From assembly GCF_004363805.1 (NCBI RefSeq), contig NZ_SNZP01000008.1, positions 114,063 to 178,062 of the forward strand: DNA of 64,000 nucleotides. The letters are read 5' to 3'. The stretch is from Paludibacterium purpuratum. GTDB lineage: Bacteria > Pseudomonadota > Gammaproteobacteria > Burkholderiales > Chromobacteriaceae. The position numbers and the translations under genes are program-made. Below, one piece after another: positions 54,076-62,213 of the stretch; the first letter of the stretch is position 1, and each line of letters opens with the position of its first letter. The notes under the pieces were generated by a model. It saw nothing but the letters and a program-made list of their open reading frames with translations. It searched no databases and was not told where the DNA came from.

Positions 54076-55227
54076 TCAGCCATTCTGGTAAACCTGCAGT
54101 CCCTGGTCGAAAATCACGCCCGACAGCTTGCCGTGCAATGCCAGCTTGCGAATCATCTGCGGCTCCTCGCCCGAGACATGGCTGAGGGTACCGCGAGCAA
54201 AACCGTTGATGGCGAGAAAATCATGCCGGCGCAGCCCGGCGCAAGCGCCTGCCACCGGTCCGAAGCCGAACGGCAGGCCGGCGACAAGGTCTTTGACATG
54301 AAAAGAGGGCGCCGGCTCGATCGACGCGCCGTTTTGCGCGTCGACGAACCCGATCGGCCAATGACCCACCAGGCCCAGATCGGGCCGTGCATTCAGGCAG
54401 TCGATCAGTTGACGATCGAACCCCGCGGGGAAGCCAACAATGTCGTCGTCGATTTCGATGATGAACTCGCCCCGCGCCTCGGCGAAAACCTGCTTGTAGA
54501 ATTCGATGCCGATATTGCCCGCGCCGAATAGCACCCGATCGACCGGCTCCTCCTGCAACACCTGCCGCGTTTCCAGCAGATCGTCGTTCACCCCGACAAT
54601 CACCTCGACATCCGTTTCGACAAGCGCTGCCCGCAAAGCGCGCAGGGTGTGGCGCAGCAGTGCCGGGCGGCGGTAGGTGAGCAGCACCACGGACAGACGG
54701 CATTCATCCCGGTAGTGTTCCAGCCGCCAACGATACGCCGCCAACTCCGCGGCCTCGGCGGCATAGCGCGGCGAGCCCGACTGTGCCAGAACTTGATCGC
54801 ACTCCTTCGGCAAGCCGAGGTACAACAACATATCGAGCATTGCCGCCACTGCCGCCGGATCCTGCGGGTGTGCCTGATAGATCTGCAGCATCGGATCGAT
54901 GGCGAAGCCGGCCAACTCGGCAATCGGCAGCCCCGCATTGAAGTACTTGAACACCGACGCCAGGATGGCGTAAACCGCCGCGATCTTGCTGGGGTCTCCC
55001 AGCGCGACTTGCGTCAACACCTCGCGCGCCTGCGGCAGGCGCTGAGCCGACAGCAGCAGCATGGCATACAGCAATAGCTCGTCGTTCAAATCGCCGTCGA
55101 GGCCGAACACCCGGCAGACAGCGGCGCGAGCGGCCAGAGGGTCCTCCCCGTGCCGCCGGGCATACTCGGTCAATGCCAGGACATGCTCAAGCTGATGGTT
55201 GCCTGGCGGGGTCGGCAGCTCATTCAC
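54076..55227 (-). CDS. Glycosyltransferase family 2 protein with helical N-terminal region
   Basis: The 383-residue product has an N-terminal helical region of about 170 residues (repeats such as AAVAAMLDMLLYLGLPKECD, TPR-like), then a GT-A domain: LSVVLLTYRRPALLRHTLRA (about residues 180-199), DVEVIVGVNDDLLETRQV, the DDD metal motif in IIEIDDDIVGFPAGF (about residue 255) and GFGPVAGACAGLRRHDFLAI. Sugar donor and acceptor are unknown. It overlaps the dehydrogenase gene by 8 bp and sits next to the flagellar block, so flagellin or surface glycosylation is possible but unproved. Confidence 0.8.
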   Translation of the reverse strand: MNELPTPPGNHQLEHVLALTEYARRHGEDPLAARAAVCRVFGLDGDLNDELLLYAMLLLSAQRLPQAREVLTQVALGDPSKIAAVYAILASVFKYFNAGLPIAELAGFAIDPMLQIYQAHPQDPAAVAAMLDMLLYLGLPKECDQVLAQSGSPRYAAEAAELAAYRWRLEHYRDECRLSVVLLTYRRPALLRHTLRALRAALVETDVEVIVGVNDDLLETRQVLQEEPVDRVLFGAGNIGIEFYKQVFAEARGEFIIEIDDDIVGFPAGFDRQLIDCLNARPDLGLVGHWPIGFVDAQNGASIEPAPSFHVKDLVAGLPFGFGPVAGACAGLRRHDFLAINGFARGTLSHVSGEEPQMIRKLALHGKLSGVIFDQGLQVYQNG

Positions 55228-56104
55228 ACGGCGTCGTTTCGCTATTCAGAATGAAGCGAGCGATAGCCGCGGAATCCAACTCGCCATCGCCCTGCTCGAC
55301 CAACCGCTTGATCAGGCCGGTAACGCGCTCGGCCTGCGGCAGCTCGATACCCAGCTCATGCGCGCAATCCAGCACGATCCCCATGTCCTTAAGGTGCAGG
55401 GAGGCTTTGAAACCCGGCGCATAATTGTCGTCGATCATCCGCTGACCATGTACGTCCAGTACCCGGCTGGCGGCGAAACCGCCCAGCAAGGCCTGCCGCA
55501 CCGGAACCGGATCGACACCGCAAGCGCGTGCCAACTTCATCACCTCGGCCACCATCGCCACACCGACACCGACGGCGATCTGGTTACAAGCCTTGGCGAC
55601 CTGCCCTGCCCCCGAATCGCCGATGCGAGTGATGGTCTGCCCCATGGCGGCCAACACGCTCCGGACGCGCTCCAGCGCGCTTTCCTTGCCTCCCACCATG
55701 ATGGTGAGCGTGCCATTCACGGCGCCCACCTCACCCCCGGAGACCGGGCAATCGAGGAAATCCACGCCATGCGCGGCCAACTGCTCGGCGATACGCCGCG
55801 CACCGAACGGCGCGATCGTGCTCATATCGACGCACACCAACCCTGGTCGGGCACCCTGCACACACCCGTCTTCGCCCAACAGCACCTGCTCGACATCCGG
55901 CGTATCCGACAGATTGGTAATCAACACGTCCACTTCGCCGGCCAATTGGGCCGCACTGTCGCACCAGGTTGCCCCGGCATCCAGTACTTGGCGCGCGCGC
56001 TCGGGATGGCGCGCCCAGACTGCGACCGGAAACCCGGCACGCAACAAATTAAGGACACAGGGCCGCCCCATGATGCCCAGGCCGATGTAACCGACTTTCA
56101 ACAT
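55220..56104 (-). CDS. 2-hydroxy-3-oxopropionate reductase / beta-hydroxyacid dehydrogenase
   Basis: NAD(P)-dependent oxidoreductase, 294 residues. It begins MLKVGYIGLGIMGRPCVLNL (GxGxxG dinucleotide motif), with the substrate loop VDFLDCPVSGGEVGAVNGTL (about residues 116-135) and the catalytic-Lys segment GDSGAGQVAKACNQIAVGVG (about residue 170). Closest in design to tartronate-semialdehyde reductase (GarR); 3-hydroxyisobutyrate dehydrogenase is the alternative. ATG at 56104 preferred over one 12 bases upstream. Probably co-transcribed with the glycosyltransferase. Confidence 0.85.
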   Translation of the reverse strand: MLKVGYIGLGIMGRPCVLNLLRAGFPVAVWARHPERARQVLDAGATWCDSAAQLAGEVDVLITNLSDTPDVEQVLLGEDGCVQGARPGLVCVDMSTIAPFGARRIAEQLAAHGVDFLDCPVSGGEVGAVNGTLTIMVGGKESALERVRSVLAAMGQTITRIGDSGAGQVAKACNQIAVGVGVAMVAEVMKLARACGVDPVPVRQALLGGFAASRVLDVHGQRMIDDNYAPGFKASLHLKDMGIVLDCAHELGIELPQAERVTGLIKRLVEQGDGELDSAAIARFILNSETTPCE

Positions 56105-56160
56105 GATGTATTCCAAAAAGAGGTGGAGATCATTATATCCAACAGAAGAATGATAGGCAT

Positions 56161-56508
56161 TCAGGAGGAAGGCAAAATGGCGGGGCCGGGTGGCGCAAGC
56201 CAGGCATTCAACTCGAAGTTCTGCCCCGCTGCCTGTTTTTCCAGGTAATAGACAAAAGCCAGTACCTCGGCCACGGCCCGATACAGTTCAGGGGGAATCT
56301 GCTCGTCGAGGTCGACCTGCATCAGCAACGACACCAGCTCGGGTGAATCGTGCACGAACACGCCAGCTTGACGGGCGCGCTCGATGATACGCTCGGCCGT
56401 CTGGCCATATCCCTTGGCCACCACGCGCGGTGCTGGCGCGCCTTCTTTGTAGCTCAGGGCTATTGCCGAGAGACGCGCGGGATCAGCTTTCGGATTGGGT
56501 TTCTTCAT
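56161..56508 (-). CDS. FlhB C-terminal-domain homologue (FlhB-like export switch protein)
   Basis: A 115-residue cytosolic protein resembling the C-terminal domain of the flagellar export switch FlhB without the membrane domain. The segments ALSYKEGAPAPRVVAKGYGQ (about residues 17-36), TAERIIERARQAGVFVHDSP and LDEQIPPELYRAVAEVLAFV are conserved. The self-cleaving NPTH tetrapeptide of full FlhB is absent. It overlaps fliK by 26 bp. FliK normally triggers FlhB switching, so this pair may be functionally linked. Confidence 0.85.
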   Translation of the reverse strand: MKKPNPKADPARLSAIALSYKEGAPAPRVVAKGYGQTAERIIERARQAGVFVHDSPELVSLLMQVDLDEQIPPELYRAVAEVLAFVYYLEKQAAGQNFELNAWLAPPGPAILPSS

Positions 56509-57661
56509 TCTTGATCGACAGAGTGGCCAGATCCAGGCCGGCCGCAGATAGACCGTCCACCAGTTTCTGGCTGTGACGTTGAATCATGCCGCCAGCGGCG
56601 GCTTCTTCAGTAACGAACGAGACCTGAACGGCCTTGCCGACCAGGCGAACCCGGGCGGAAACGCCCCCCATTATCGGTAGGTTCAACGACAATTGGGAGG
56701 TCCAGGCATGTGCCTCGCTCTCGCCATGCCCCTGACGCTCGTCGGTCTGTTCCGACTGGATCAGCATCTGCATCGGCTGACCGGGCCAGGCGAAGCCCTG
56801 CAGCGGCACTTGTTGCCCCTCAAGCGCATTGAGCTGCCGCTGTACCATATTGCCAAGCTGGGGCAGCACGCTCGCGTGCGCCTCCGGCGTATCCTGCGCC
56901 AGCGTCTGGCCAAGCTTGGCCTGCGGCTCCTGCTGCAGTTGCGATAACGGCAGCTTGCCTTGATCCCAAGCTTTCAAATGCGATTCATAGAACAGGCCGC
57001 TGTTTTCCACGCCCTGCTTGAGCGAACCCGCCACCTGATCCGGATGCTGGTCGCGCGCATTCAACGCCACCGGCTCGCCGGCTTGCGCCGAAGACTGTTT
57101 CAACAACGGATTCGAATTGGCCCCGGCGGCGGCATTCTTCAGCGCAGTTTGTGCGGCATCGAGGCCGGGCTTGCCATTTTGCGCAGCCGCATCCGGTGTC
57201 TGCGCCTTACCGGCCCCGCCGGCCCCACCTGCTCCGGCACCGCCGGCATCGTCCTGGTTGGCCGCGGATAACAAGCGCGTCAAATAGCGCGAGGCCGGGC
57301 TTAGATCGACCTGAACCGAACTTTCCTTGCCATCCGCACCCGCCTCGCTGTCTTGCAAAGCGAAACTCAGCCCGGGCTTCAGGCTGACGACCCGCAAGTT
57401 GAGCGTGTCTCCCTTGGGTTGGATCCCTGGCGGCAGCGTTAGCGTGAACAAGGCGTTCTTGATCAGTACGGCGACCTGGTTGTTGCTGAGTTGCTCGGCA
57501 ATACGCGCACTCACCTGCTCCCCAAGCACCAGATTCGGCAACTTGGCGGGCAGGATCGTGGCGTCGAGCAACGCCCGGTCGCCCTCGGTCAGTAATTTGA
57601 GAGGGGAAATAGCGCCAGGACTGAGCGGGCTCGCGAGGTTGGGTGGTTGAACGGGAATCAT
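56483..57661 (-). CDS. fliK: Flagellar hook-length control protein FliK
   Basis: The 392-residue product is secreted through the flagellar export gate and sets hook length. The N-terminal half is Ala/Gly/Gln-rich and weakly conserved. The C-terminal domain has QMLIQSEQTDERQGHGESEA and SLNLPIMGGVSARVRLVGKA, then VSFVTEEAAAGGMIQRHSQK and LVDGLSAAGLDLATLSIKNE, which match the FliK C-terminal substrate-switching domain. Its start overlaps the DUF2802 gene (ATGA). First named in the family by position and C-terminus; the N-terminal part is compatible but not diagnostic. Confidence 0.85.
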   Translation of the reverse strand: MIPVQPPNLASPLSPGAISPLKLLTEGDRALLDATILPAKLPNLVLGEQVSARIAEQLSNNQVAVLIKNALFTLTLPPGIQPKGDTLNLRVVSLKPGLSFALQDSEAGADGKESSVQVDLSPASRYLTRLLSAANQDDAGGAGAGGAGGAGKAQTPDAAAQNGKPGLDAAQTALKNAAAGANSNPLLKQSSAQAGEPVALNARDQHPDQVAGSLKQGVENSGLFYESHLKAWDQGKLPLSQLQQEPQAKLGQTLAQDTPEAHASVLPQLGNMVQRQLNALEGQQVPLQGFAWPGQPMQMLIQSEQTDERQGHGESEAHAWTSQLSLNLPIMGGVSARVRLVGKAVQVSFVTEEAAAGGMIQRHSQKLVDGLSAAGLDLATLSIKNEETQSES

Positions 57662-58023
57662 GAAGTCGAGTTATTTCGATACAGCGACAGGATCAACTCG
57701 GCCTCGCTGCGCGAGATGCCGCAACGATGTGCCACATCGGCGGCCCCCATGCCCTGGCGGATCAATTCGATCGCCTGTTTGTACGGCGAGGCGGCGGCCC
57801 CATCGGCCATCGGCTTGGTTTGCTGACGCTCCATCCTGTCGGCCAATTGCAGAAGATCGCGCTGCTGCACGCTGATCTGGCGTTGTAATTGCTCGATGTA
57901 AAGCGCGGTGACGCGATCGCCCTCGCGCTCCAACCGGCGTAAACGGCGATGGAAATACCATGCTTGCGCGAGAATCACACCGAACATGATGGCATTACTG
58001 GCGAAGAGAGCGAGTGCGGACAT
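57658..58023 (-). CDS. DUF2802 domain-containing membrane-anchored protein
   Basis: The 121-residue product begins MSALALFASNAIMFGVILAQ (one N-terminal membrane helix), then a coiled-coil region (RLRRLEREGDRVTALYIEQL), and a C-terminal DUF2802 helix-turn-helix-like segment (YKQAIELIRQGMGAADVAHR, then CGISRSEAELILSLYRNN). Common in flagellar or chemotaxis neighbourhoods of gammaproteobacteria and betaproteobacteria; function unproved. It overlaps fliK by four bases and lies 86 bp downstream of the fliT stop. Confidence 0.8.
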   Translation of the reverse strand: MSALALFASNAIMFGVILAQAWYFHRRLRRLEREGDRVTALYIEQLQRQISVQQRDLLQLADRMERQQTKPMADGAAASPYKQAIELIRQGMGAADVAHRCGISRSEAELILSLYRNNSTS

Positions 58024-58109
58024 GGACAACCTCCCCAGGCGATCTTTCTCTGATTCTAAGAGGCCTGCGGCAATAACCCAAGGAAAAGACCCGGCAGGAC
58101 GATGAACGG

Positions 58110-58424
58110 CTAGCGGTACGTCATGCGCAGCCGCCGCTGCTGTTGGACGGAAGACAACTCCTCGCCCAGTTCGTCCCGGCGGGCTGCCATCAGCGTTTCG
58201 ATCCGGTGATTCTTTTCCAGAGCTTGACGGAAATCGCCTTCCAAGTCGGGAAAATGGCGCAACAACGCCTCGCCGGCCTGCTCGATGAGCACCACCATCT
58301 GCGCTTCGCGCGCTTCGAAGACCAAGAGAAAATCCTCCCAACGCCCTTGCTGCGCTGCCACCAGCATGGCATCGGTATAAGTGACGAACTGCTGAGCCGT
58401 CTCGCGTAGGGGATTCATTTCCAT
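58110..58424 (-). CDS. fliT: FliT-like flagellar export chaperone
   Basis: The 104-residue helical product begins MEMNPLRETAQQFVTYTDAM and has a helical body (AAQQGRWEDFLLVFEAREAQ, EKNHRIETLMAARRDELGEE). Size, charge and position directly after fliS match FliT, the chaperone for the cap protein FliD and a regulator of FlhDC in enterics. The GGAGG ribosome-binding site is 9-13 bases upstream of the ATG at 58424. Sequence conservation in FliT is low, so the name rests partly on context. Confidence 0.75.
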   Translation of the reverse strand: MEMNPLRETAQQFVTYTDAMLVAAQQGRWEDFLLVFEAREAQMVVLIEQAGEALLRHFPDLEGDFRQALEKNHRIETLMAARRDELGEELSSVQQQRRLRMTYR

Positions 58425-58441
58425 AGTCGATGCCTCCGTCG

Positions 58442-58876
58442 TCAGACCGAGGCTTGCGGCCGGGAGGCTTCGCCGGCATGCTGCGTTTTTGCCACCTCTT
58501 GCCAAGCGGGCAGGATCACGCCCAGCAGGTTGGCCACTTCGTCGAGGATGTCCGGGTCGTTCTTCATATTGGCCACGCCGAGCCGGAACTTGACGTAGAT
58601 ATACAGATCCTCGAGGTTCAACGACAAATTGGCATCATGCCTGTGGTCCAACGCCACGCGCAGACCTTCGACAATATCCGATGCCTTGTTGATCATCTGC
58701 GTCTTCTCGGCATGCCGTTCGTTTGCCATGAGCACTTTGGCCTGGTTGATGGCACGGATGGCCCCCTCGTACAGCAGCACGATCAGCCCGACGGGGCTGG
58801 CACCATACACGGCGACCTCAAGCGCGTCGTCTTGATAGGCCTTTTTCAACTGCTGCATTGCCAGGGTGTTCTTCAT
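58442..58876 (-). CDS. fliS: Flagellar export chaperone FliS
   Basis: Binds flagellin and prevents premature polymerisation. The 144-residue product has MQQLKKAYQDDALEVAVYGA, PVGLIVLLYEGAIRAINQAK (about residues 28-47), INKASDIVEGLRVALDHRHD and LNLEDLYIYVKFRLGVANMK, in the FliS order. Position after fliD and before fliT is standard. It overlaps nothing; 63 bp separate it from fliD. Confidence 0.94.
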   Translation of the reverse strand: MKNTLAMQQLKKAYQDDALEVAVYGASPVGLIVLLYEGAIRAINQAKVLMANERHAEKTQMINKASDIVEGLRVALDHRHDANLSLNLEDLYIYVKFRLGVANMKNDPDILDEVANLLGVILPAWQEVAKTQHAGEASRPQASV

Positions 58877-58939
58877 GTCTACCCGATATTCCTGATTACG
58901 ATCCAGGCTAAGGGCACATGTAGTGCCCCCTGCCCGATA

Positions 58940-60319
58940 TTATTTATTGGCTGTCATCGACGACAGCATGGAGGTCAGCGAAGTGCTGGTCTGCTGCATC
59001 CTCATCAGCGAAGAGTTGAGTTTGGTATACAGCGCCAGATAGCCGGCCTGCACAATATCCATCCTCGTCTTTTCCTGGTCGACCTTGTCCTTCACCGCCT
59101 TGCTCTGCGAATTGAGCGTATTGGTTCGCGTGGTAACCAGCCCGGTCGGTCCGAGAAAATTATTGATGGTGCTATTGAAACGTTGCGCGAAGCCATCCTG
59201 GTTGCTGTTGCCGAACAGGTTGGTCACCGCGGTCGGATTGTTGGTGATCGCGGTATTCAGTGCCGTCGCATCCAGCTTGAGCTTGCCGTCTTTTTGCAGC
59301 GAAATCCCGGCCTGTGCCAAATAGGCGATGGTGTTAGAGCCATCCGCACCGGAAATCGGCGTATTGAGAATCTTGACCAGTTCGGTCTGCAAATTCACCA
59401 GGGTGTAGTCACCCTTCAGATCGCCTTTGTATAGGATGCTGGTATCGTTGGCGACCTTGTTATAGGCGTCGACAAAACCTTGTACCTTCGCCTGGATCGC
59501 CGCGCTATCCGAGGCCACGGTCATGGTGGTGGCACCGCTCTGGGTCAAATTGAGCGTGACGCCGTTGATCGCAGAGGTCACCGTATTGCTCGAGCTGGTC
59601 AGCGTGAGGCCGTTGACGACCAGGCTCGCATCCATGGCGCTCGCGGTCAGGCGGTTATCCGTGATTTTTCCCGTGCCATCTACGGCGGCGGCGGCATTGA
59701 AGCTCATGAACGACAACGCCGCCTGCCCACCGGAAGTCGACGTGCTGAATGCCTTGTCCGCCCCCACCGAGTTGCCGGTCAATACCAACCGGTAAGGCGT
59801 GGCGCTATTATCGGCCTTGACCACACTGGCACTGACGCCGATACCGGCGGAATTGATGCTATTGCTGATTTGATCGAGCGAGCTATTGGCCGCGAGGGCT
59901 ACCGTCGCCGTTTTGCCATCGCCGAAAGTGAAGGTCAAGGTATCGGCGCTGTTGCCAAGACTCGCGGTTTCGTTGGCCAGCCCAGTGAATGCCAGGTTCT
60001 GTGCGGTCGCCAAGTTGTTGACCGTCACGTTGTAGATGCCCGGGTTGGCCGACGACGTAGCGGTGGCGGTCAACACCGCCGTATTGCTGCTGGTCGCCTT
60101 GAATGTATTGATGAACTGCCCGGAGGACAGCGAGGACAAGGTGCCTTGAAACGCCGTCAGATCCGAACTCAACGCGCCAAGGTCCGAAATTTGGCTGCTA
60201 TAAGTCGAAACCTGCTGATTCATGCGATTCAAGGGCTGTTTCGCAACATTCATCAATTGCGAAACAAGCCCTTGCACGTCGAGCGGACCGGTCGACGAGG
60301 TGATAGAGGAACTTGCCAT
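58940..60319 (-). CDS. fliD: Flagellar filament cap protein FliD
   Basis: Forms the pentameric cap that promotes flagellin insertion at the filament tip. The 459-residue product has the N-terminal STGPLDVQGLVSQLMNVAKQ segment and coiled region, the central NLATAQNLAFTGLANETASL segment, and a C-terminal TNTLNSQSKAVKDKVDQEKT helix (about residues 400-419). Start at ATG 60319 (an additional ATG three bases upstream is equally possible). 33 bp after flaG; the same sigma-28 promoter probably serves both. Confidence 0.95.
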   Translation of the reverse strand: MASSSITSSTGPLDVQGLVSQLMNVAKQPLNRMNQQVSTYSSQISDLGALSSDLTAFQGTLSSLSSGQFINTFKATSSNTAVLTATATSSANPGIYNVTVNNLATAQNLAFTGLANETASLGNSADTLTFTFGDGKTATVALAANSSLDQISNSINSAGIGVSASVVKADNSATPYRLVLTGNSVGADKAFSTSTSGGQAALSFMSFNAAAAVDGTGKITDNRLTASAMDASLVVNGLTLTSSSNTVTSAINGVTLNLTQSGATTMTVASDSAAIQAKVQGFVDAYNKVANDTSILYKGDLKGDYTLVNLQTELVKILNTPISGADGSNTIAYLAQAGISLQKDGKLKLDATALNTAITNNPTAVTNLFGNSNQDGFAQRFNSTINNFLGPTGLVTTRTNTLNSQSKAVKDKVDQEKTRMDIVQAGYLALYTKLNSSLMRMQQTSTSLTSMLSSMTANK

Positions 60320-60352
60320 CAAACTCTCCTGCCTGAATGACCACGATACGGA

Positions 60353-60760
60353 TCAGGCACTGTCTTTGACCAATAATCCCTTGAAATCGTCGATGGCTTT
60401 GGATAGCCGCAACACATCCTCGGCCGGGATCTGGCGAATGACTTCGTCGGTAGTACTGTCGGTCACCTTGACGACTCTGCGGCCAGTCGAAGGATCAACC
60501 GAAAATTGCAGCTCAGTATTGAACAACTTGGCGGTCTCGTTCAAGTGATCGACCGCGCTGTTCAATGCCTTTTCGTCGACTTTCTGCTTCTTGGTGCTAT
60601 CCGCCTGGGTAGACGCATCTTGGCTTTGCCCGACGGCACTCACGGCTGCCGCGGTTTGAGCTTGCACCGGCGCCTGTTGCGTGCTGGCCGCCGCCTGGGC
60701 GGGCGGCTGAACGGGCTGCGGCGTGGGCACCAAATTGCTCAACAATGGGTTCACTTGCAT
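60353..60760 (-). CDS. flaG: FlaG family protein
   Basis: A 135-residue filament-associated protein. The N-terminal 60 residues are Pro/Gln/Ala-rich and variable; the C-terminal domain (LNETAKLFNTELQFSVDPST, RRVVKVTDSTTDEVIRQIPA, EDVLRLSKAIDDFKGLLVKD) is the FlaG fold. It lies between flagellin and fliD, the usual position. The AGGAGG site precedes the ATG at 60760. A sigma-28 promoter lies about 230 bp upstream, leaving an unusually long leader. Confidence 0.93.
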   Translation of the reverse strand: MQVNPLLSNLVPTPQPVQPPAQAAASTQQAPVQAQTAAAVSAVGQSQDASTQADSTKKQKVDEKALNSAVDHLNETAKLFNTELQFSVDPSTGRRVVKVTDSTTDEVIRQIPAEDVLRLSKAIDDFKGLLVKDSA

Positions 60761-60989
60761 GATGGCCTCCTATCGCAAGACCAACATCCGATAACCGGAT
60801 GAAGTCTTGAAGTTGCACTGCCTTCTTCCTGACATCATGCACTGTCAGAAAGGCTAGGCTGGCTACACTGGGCCGATGCTGCGATTCCCTACCGTCTAAG
60901 GGTTCGAGCAAATTTTATTTTCAATTCAAAGCCGAATAATAGCCGCACCATTTCTTTCGGGCATGCGCAAATGCAGCCCGCCTAACTCT

Positions 60990-61016
60990 TTATCGGCAAC
61001 CCACAGCATAACTTTA
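60990..61016 (-). promoter_or_regulatory. Sigma-28 (FliA) promoter of flaG-fliD
   Basis: TAAAGTTA-N11-GCCGATAA in the minus sense, close to the sigma-28 consensus TAAAGTTT-N11-GCCGATAA. It is about 230 bp upstream of the flaG start codon. Direct reading of 60990-60997 (GCCGATAA) and 61009-61016 (TAAAGTTA). Confidence 0.88.
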
Positions 61017-61072
61017 GGATCGTGTGCATTTTTTTTCTGTTTAATTTATGCCACGCCCTTAAAACGAAAATA

Positions 61073-61098
61073 GCCACGAAACGGTAAGGAATCGTGGC
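61073..61098 (-). terminator. Rho-independent terminator after fliC1
   Basis: GCCACGA/TCGTGGC stem (12-nt loop) followed in the minus sense by TATTTTCGTTTT, 22 bases past the fliC1 stop. Confidence 0.8.
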
Positions 61099-61120
61099 CC
61101 AATTGCTAACCCCAGGTTTT

Positions 61121-61969
61121 TTAGCCCCCCTTGAGCAGGGTCAGTGCAGCCTGCGGCACCTGGTTGGCCTGGCTCAAAATCGCCGTGCCTGCTTGTTGCA
61201 GAATCTGTTGCTGCGTCAGGTTAGCGGTTTCCGACGCGAAGTCGGTGTCGATAATGCGCGCCTGGGAATCTTTCAGGTTTTGCACATAGTTCGACATATT
61301 GGAGATCACGGCCTGGAAGCGGTTTTGGATTGCGCCCAGTTGCGAACGGTCGTTCGAAATGGTGTTGATATCCGCATCCAGTGCCGACAACACGGCCGAA
61401 GCGTTCCCTGACGTAGTGATGTTGATGGTGCCGGTCGCCGTCAGGCTGTTGGCGTAGCTCGCCACACCCGAAGTCAGATCCAGACCGCTGGCCACCACCT
61501 GGTTATTGGCGACACCCGACGCGCCGATCTGGAAAGTGATCGAGTTACCGCCGGACAACAGCAGCGTGCCGTTGAAGTTGGTGGTCTGAATGATGCGGGA
61601 GATTTCCTGCGTCAGTTGATCGACTTCACTTTGCAGCTGCGAGCGGTTGGTGTTGCTGATGGTTCCGTTGGCGGCCTGCACCGCGATCTGACGAATCGTC
61701 TGCAGATTATTCTGAATTTGGCCCAGCGCGCCTTCGGCAGTCTGCGACAGCGAAATACCGTCGTTAGCGTTGCGGATACCCTGTTCATTGCCGTTGATCT
61801 GCGTCGTCATCGACTGCGAGATCGCCATGCCGGCAGGATCGTCTGCCGCGCTATTGATCCGTAGACCGGACGACAAGCGTTGCAGCGAAGTTTTCAGAGA
61901 TTCGGTAGACGAGGAAAGATTTCGCTGCGCGTTCAGCGAAGCAATGTTGGTATTGACATAAATTGCCAT
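61121..61969 (-). CDS. fliC: Flagellin (first copy, D0/D1-only type)
   Basis: Filament subunit of 282 residues. It begins [20 protein letters not shown] and ends with the conserved C-terminal helix ([20 protein letters not shown] and AALTLLKGG). The central part lacks the large variable D2/D3 domains of most flagellins, so it is a minimal flagellin. It carries small differences from fliC2 (for example QQQ and Ser positions near the C-terminus). No convincing sigma-28 promoter was found in the 150 bp upstream, unlike fliC2. Shares the leader sequence ACTCGATGGAGA. Confidence 0.95.
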   Translation of the reverse strand: MAIYVNTNIASLNAQRNLSSSTESLKTSLQRLSSGLRINSAADDPAGMAISQSMTTQINGNEQGIRNANDGISLSQTAEGALGQIQNNLQTIRQIAVQAANGTISNTNRSQLQSEVDQLTQEISRIIQTTNFNGTLLLSGGNSITFQIGASGVANNQVVASGLDLTSGVASYANSLTATGTINITTSGNASAVLSALDADINTISNDRSQLGAIQNRFQAVISNMSNYVQNLKDSQARIIDTDFASETANLTQQQILQQAGTAILSQANQVPQAALTLLKGG

Positions 61970-62166
61970 TATTGTTCTCCATCGAGTCGGGCTTAACCCG
62001 GCGGACTTTGCCAGCACTGCACTAGCGAGACTGTCATCCTTCCGTTTCGACGGAACTCCATTGAGCATACCCCAAGGAGATCAGACAGCCATTCCAGGTA
62101 CCGCCTATCATGGTGAACAATACAAGCAGAATCGCATAGACGCAAGCTTTGCGATAAAAATGGAGA

Positions 62167-62198
62167 GTCACCACGACATGTTGTCATGTCGCGGTGAC
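62167..62198 (-). terminator. Rho-independent terminator after fliC2
   Basis: GTCACC(A)CGACATG pairs with CATGTCG(C)GGTGAC around a short TTGT loop; minus sense continues with CTCTCCATTTTTATC. It is 16 bases past the fliC2 stop and separates fliC2 from fliC1. Confidence 0.8.
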
Positions 62199-62213
62199 CA
62201 AATTTACATCAGA

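Larger units (their letters stand above)
60761..61120. other. 360-bp gap between fliC1 and flaG: leader, promoter, terminator
   Basis: No gene is seen. It contains the fliC1 terminator (61073-61098), the sigma-28 promoter of flaG-fliD (60990-61016), and a leader of about 220 nt with two small inverted repeats: CTGACA/TGTCAG near 60830-60850 and CATCCG/CGGATG at 60785-60801 just before the ribosome-binding site. Confidence 0.7.

Noticed and set aside
62000..62166. CAAAGCTT...GCGATTC as a sigma-28 promoter for fliC1
   Set aside because: Spacing is too short (8 bp instead of 11) and the -10 element is poor, so it was not called.
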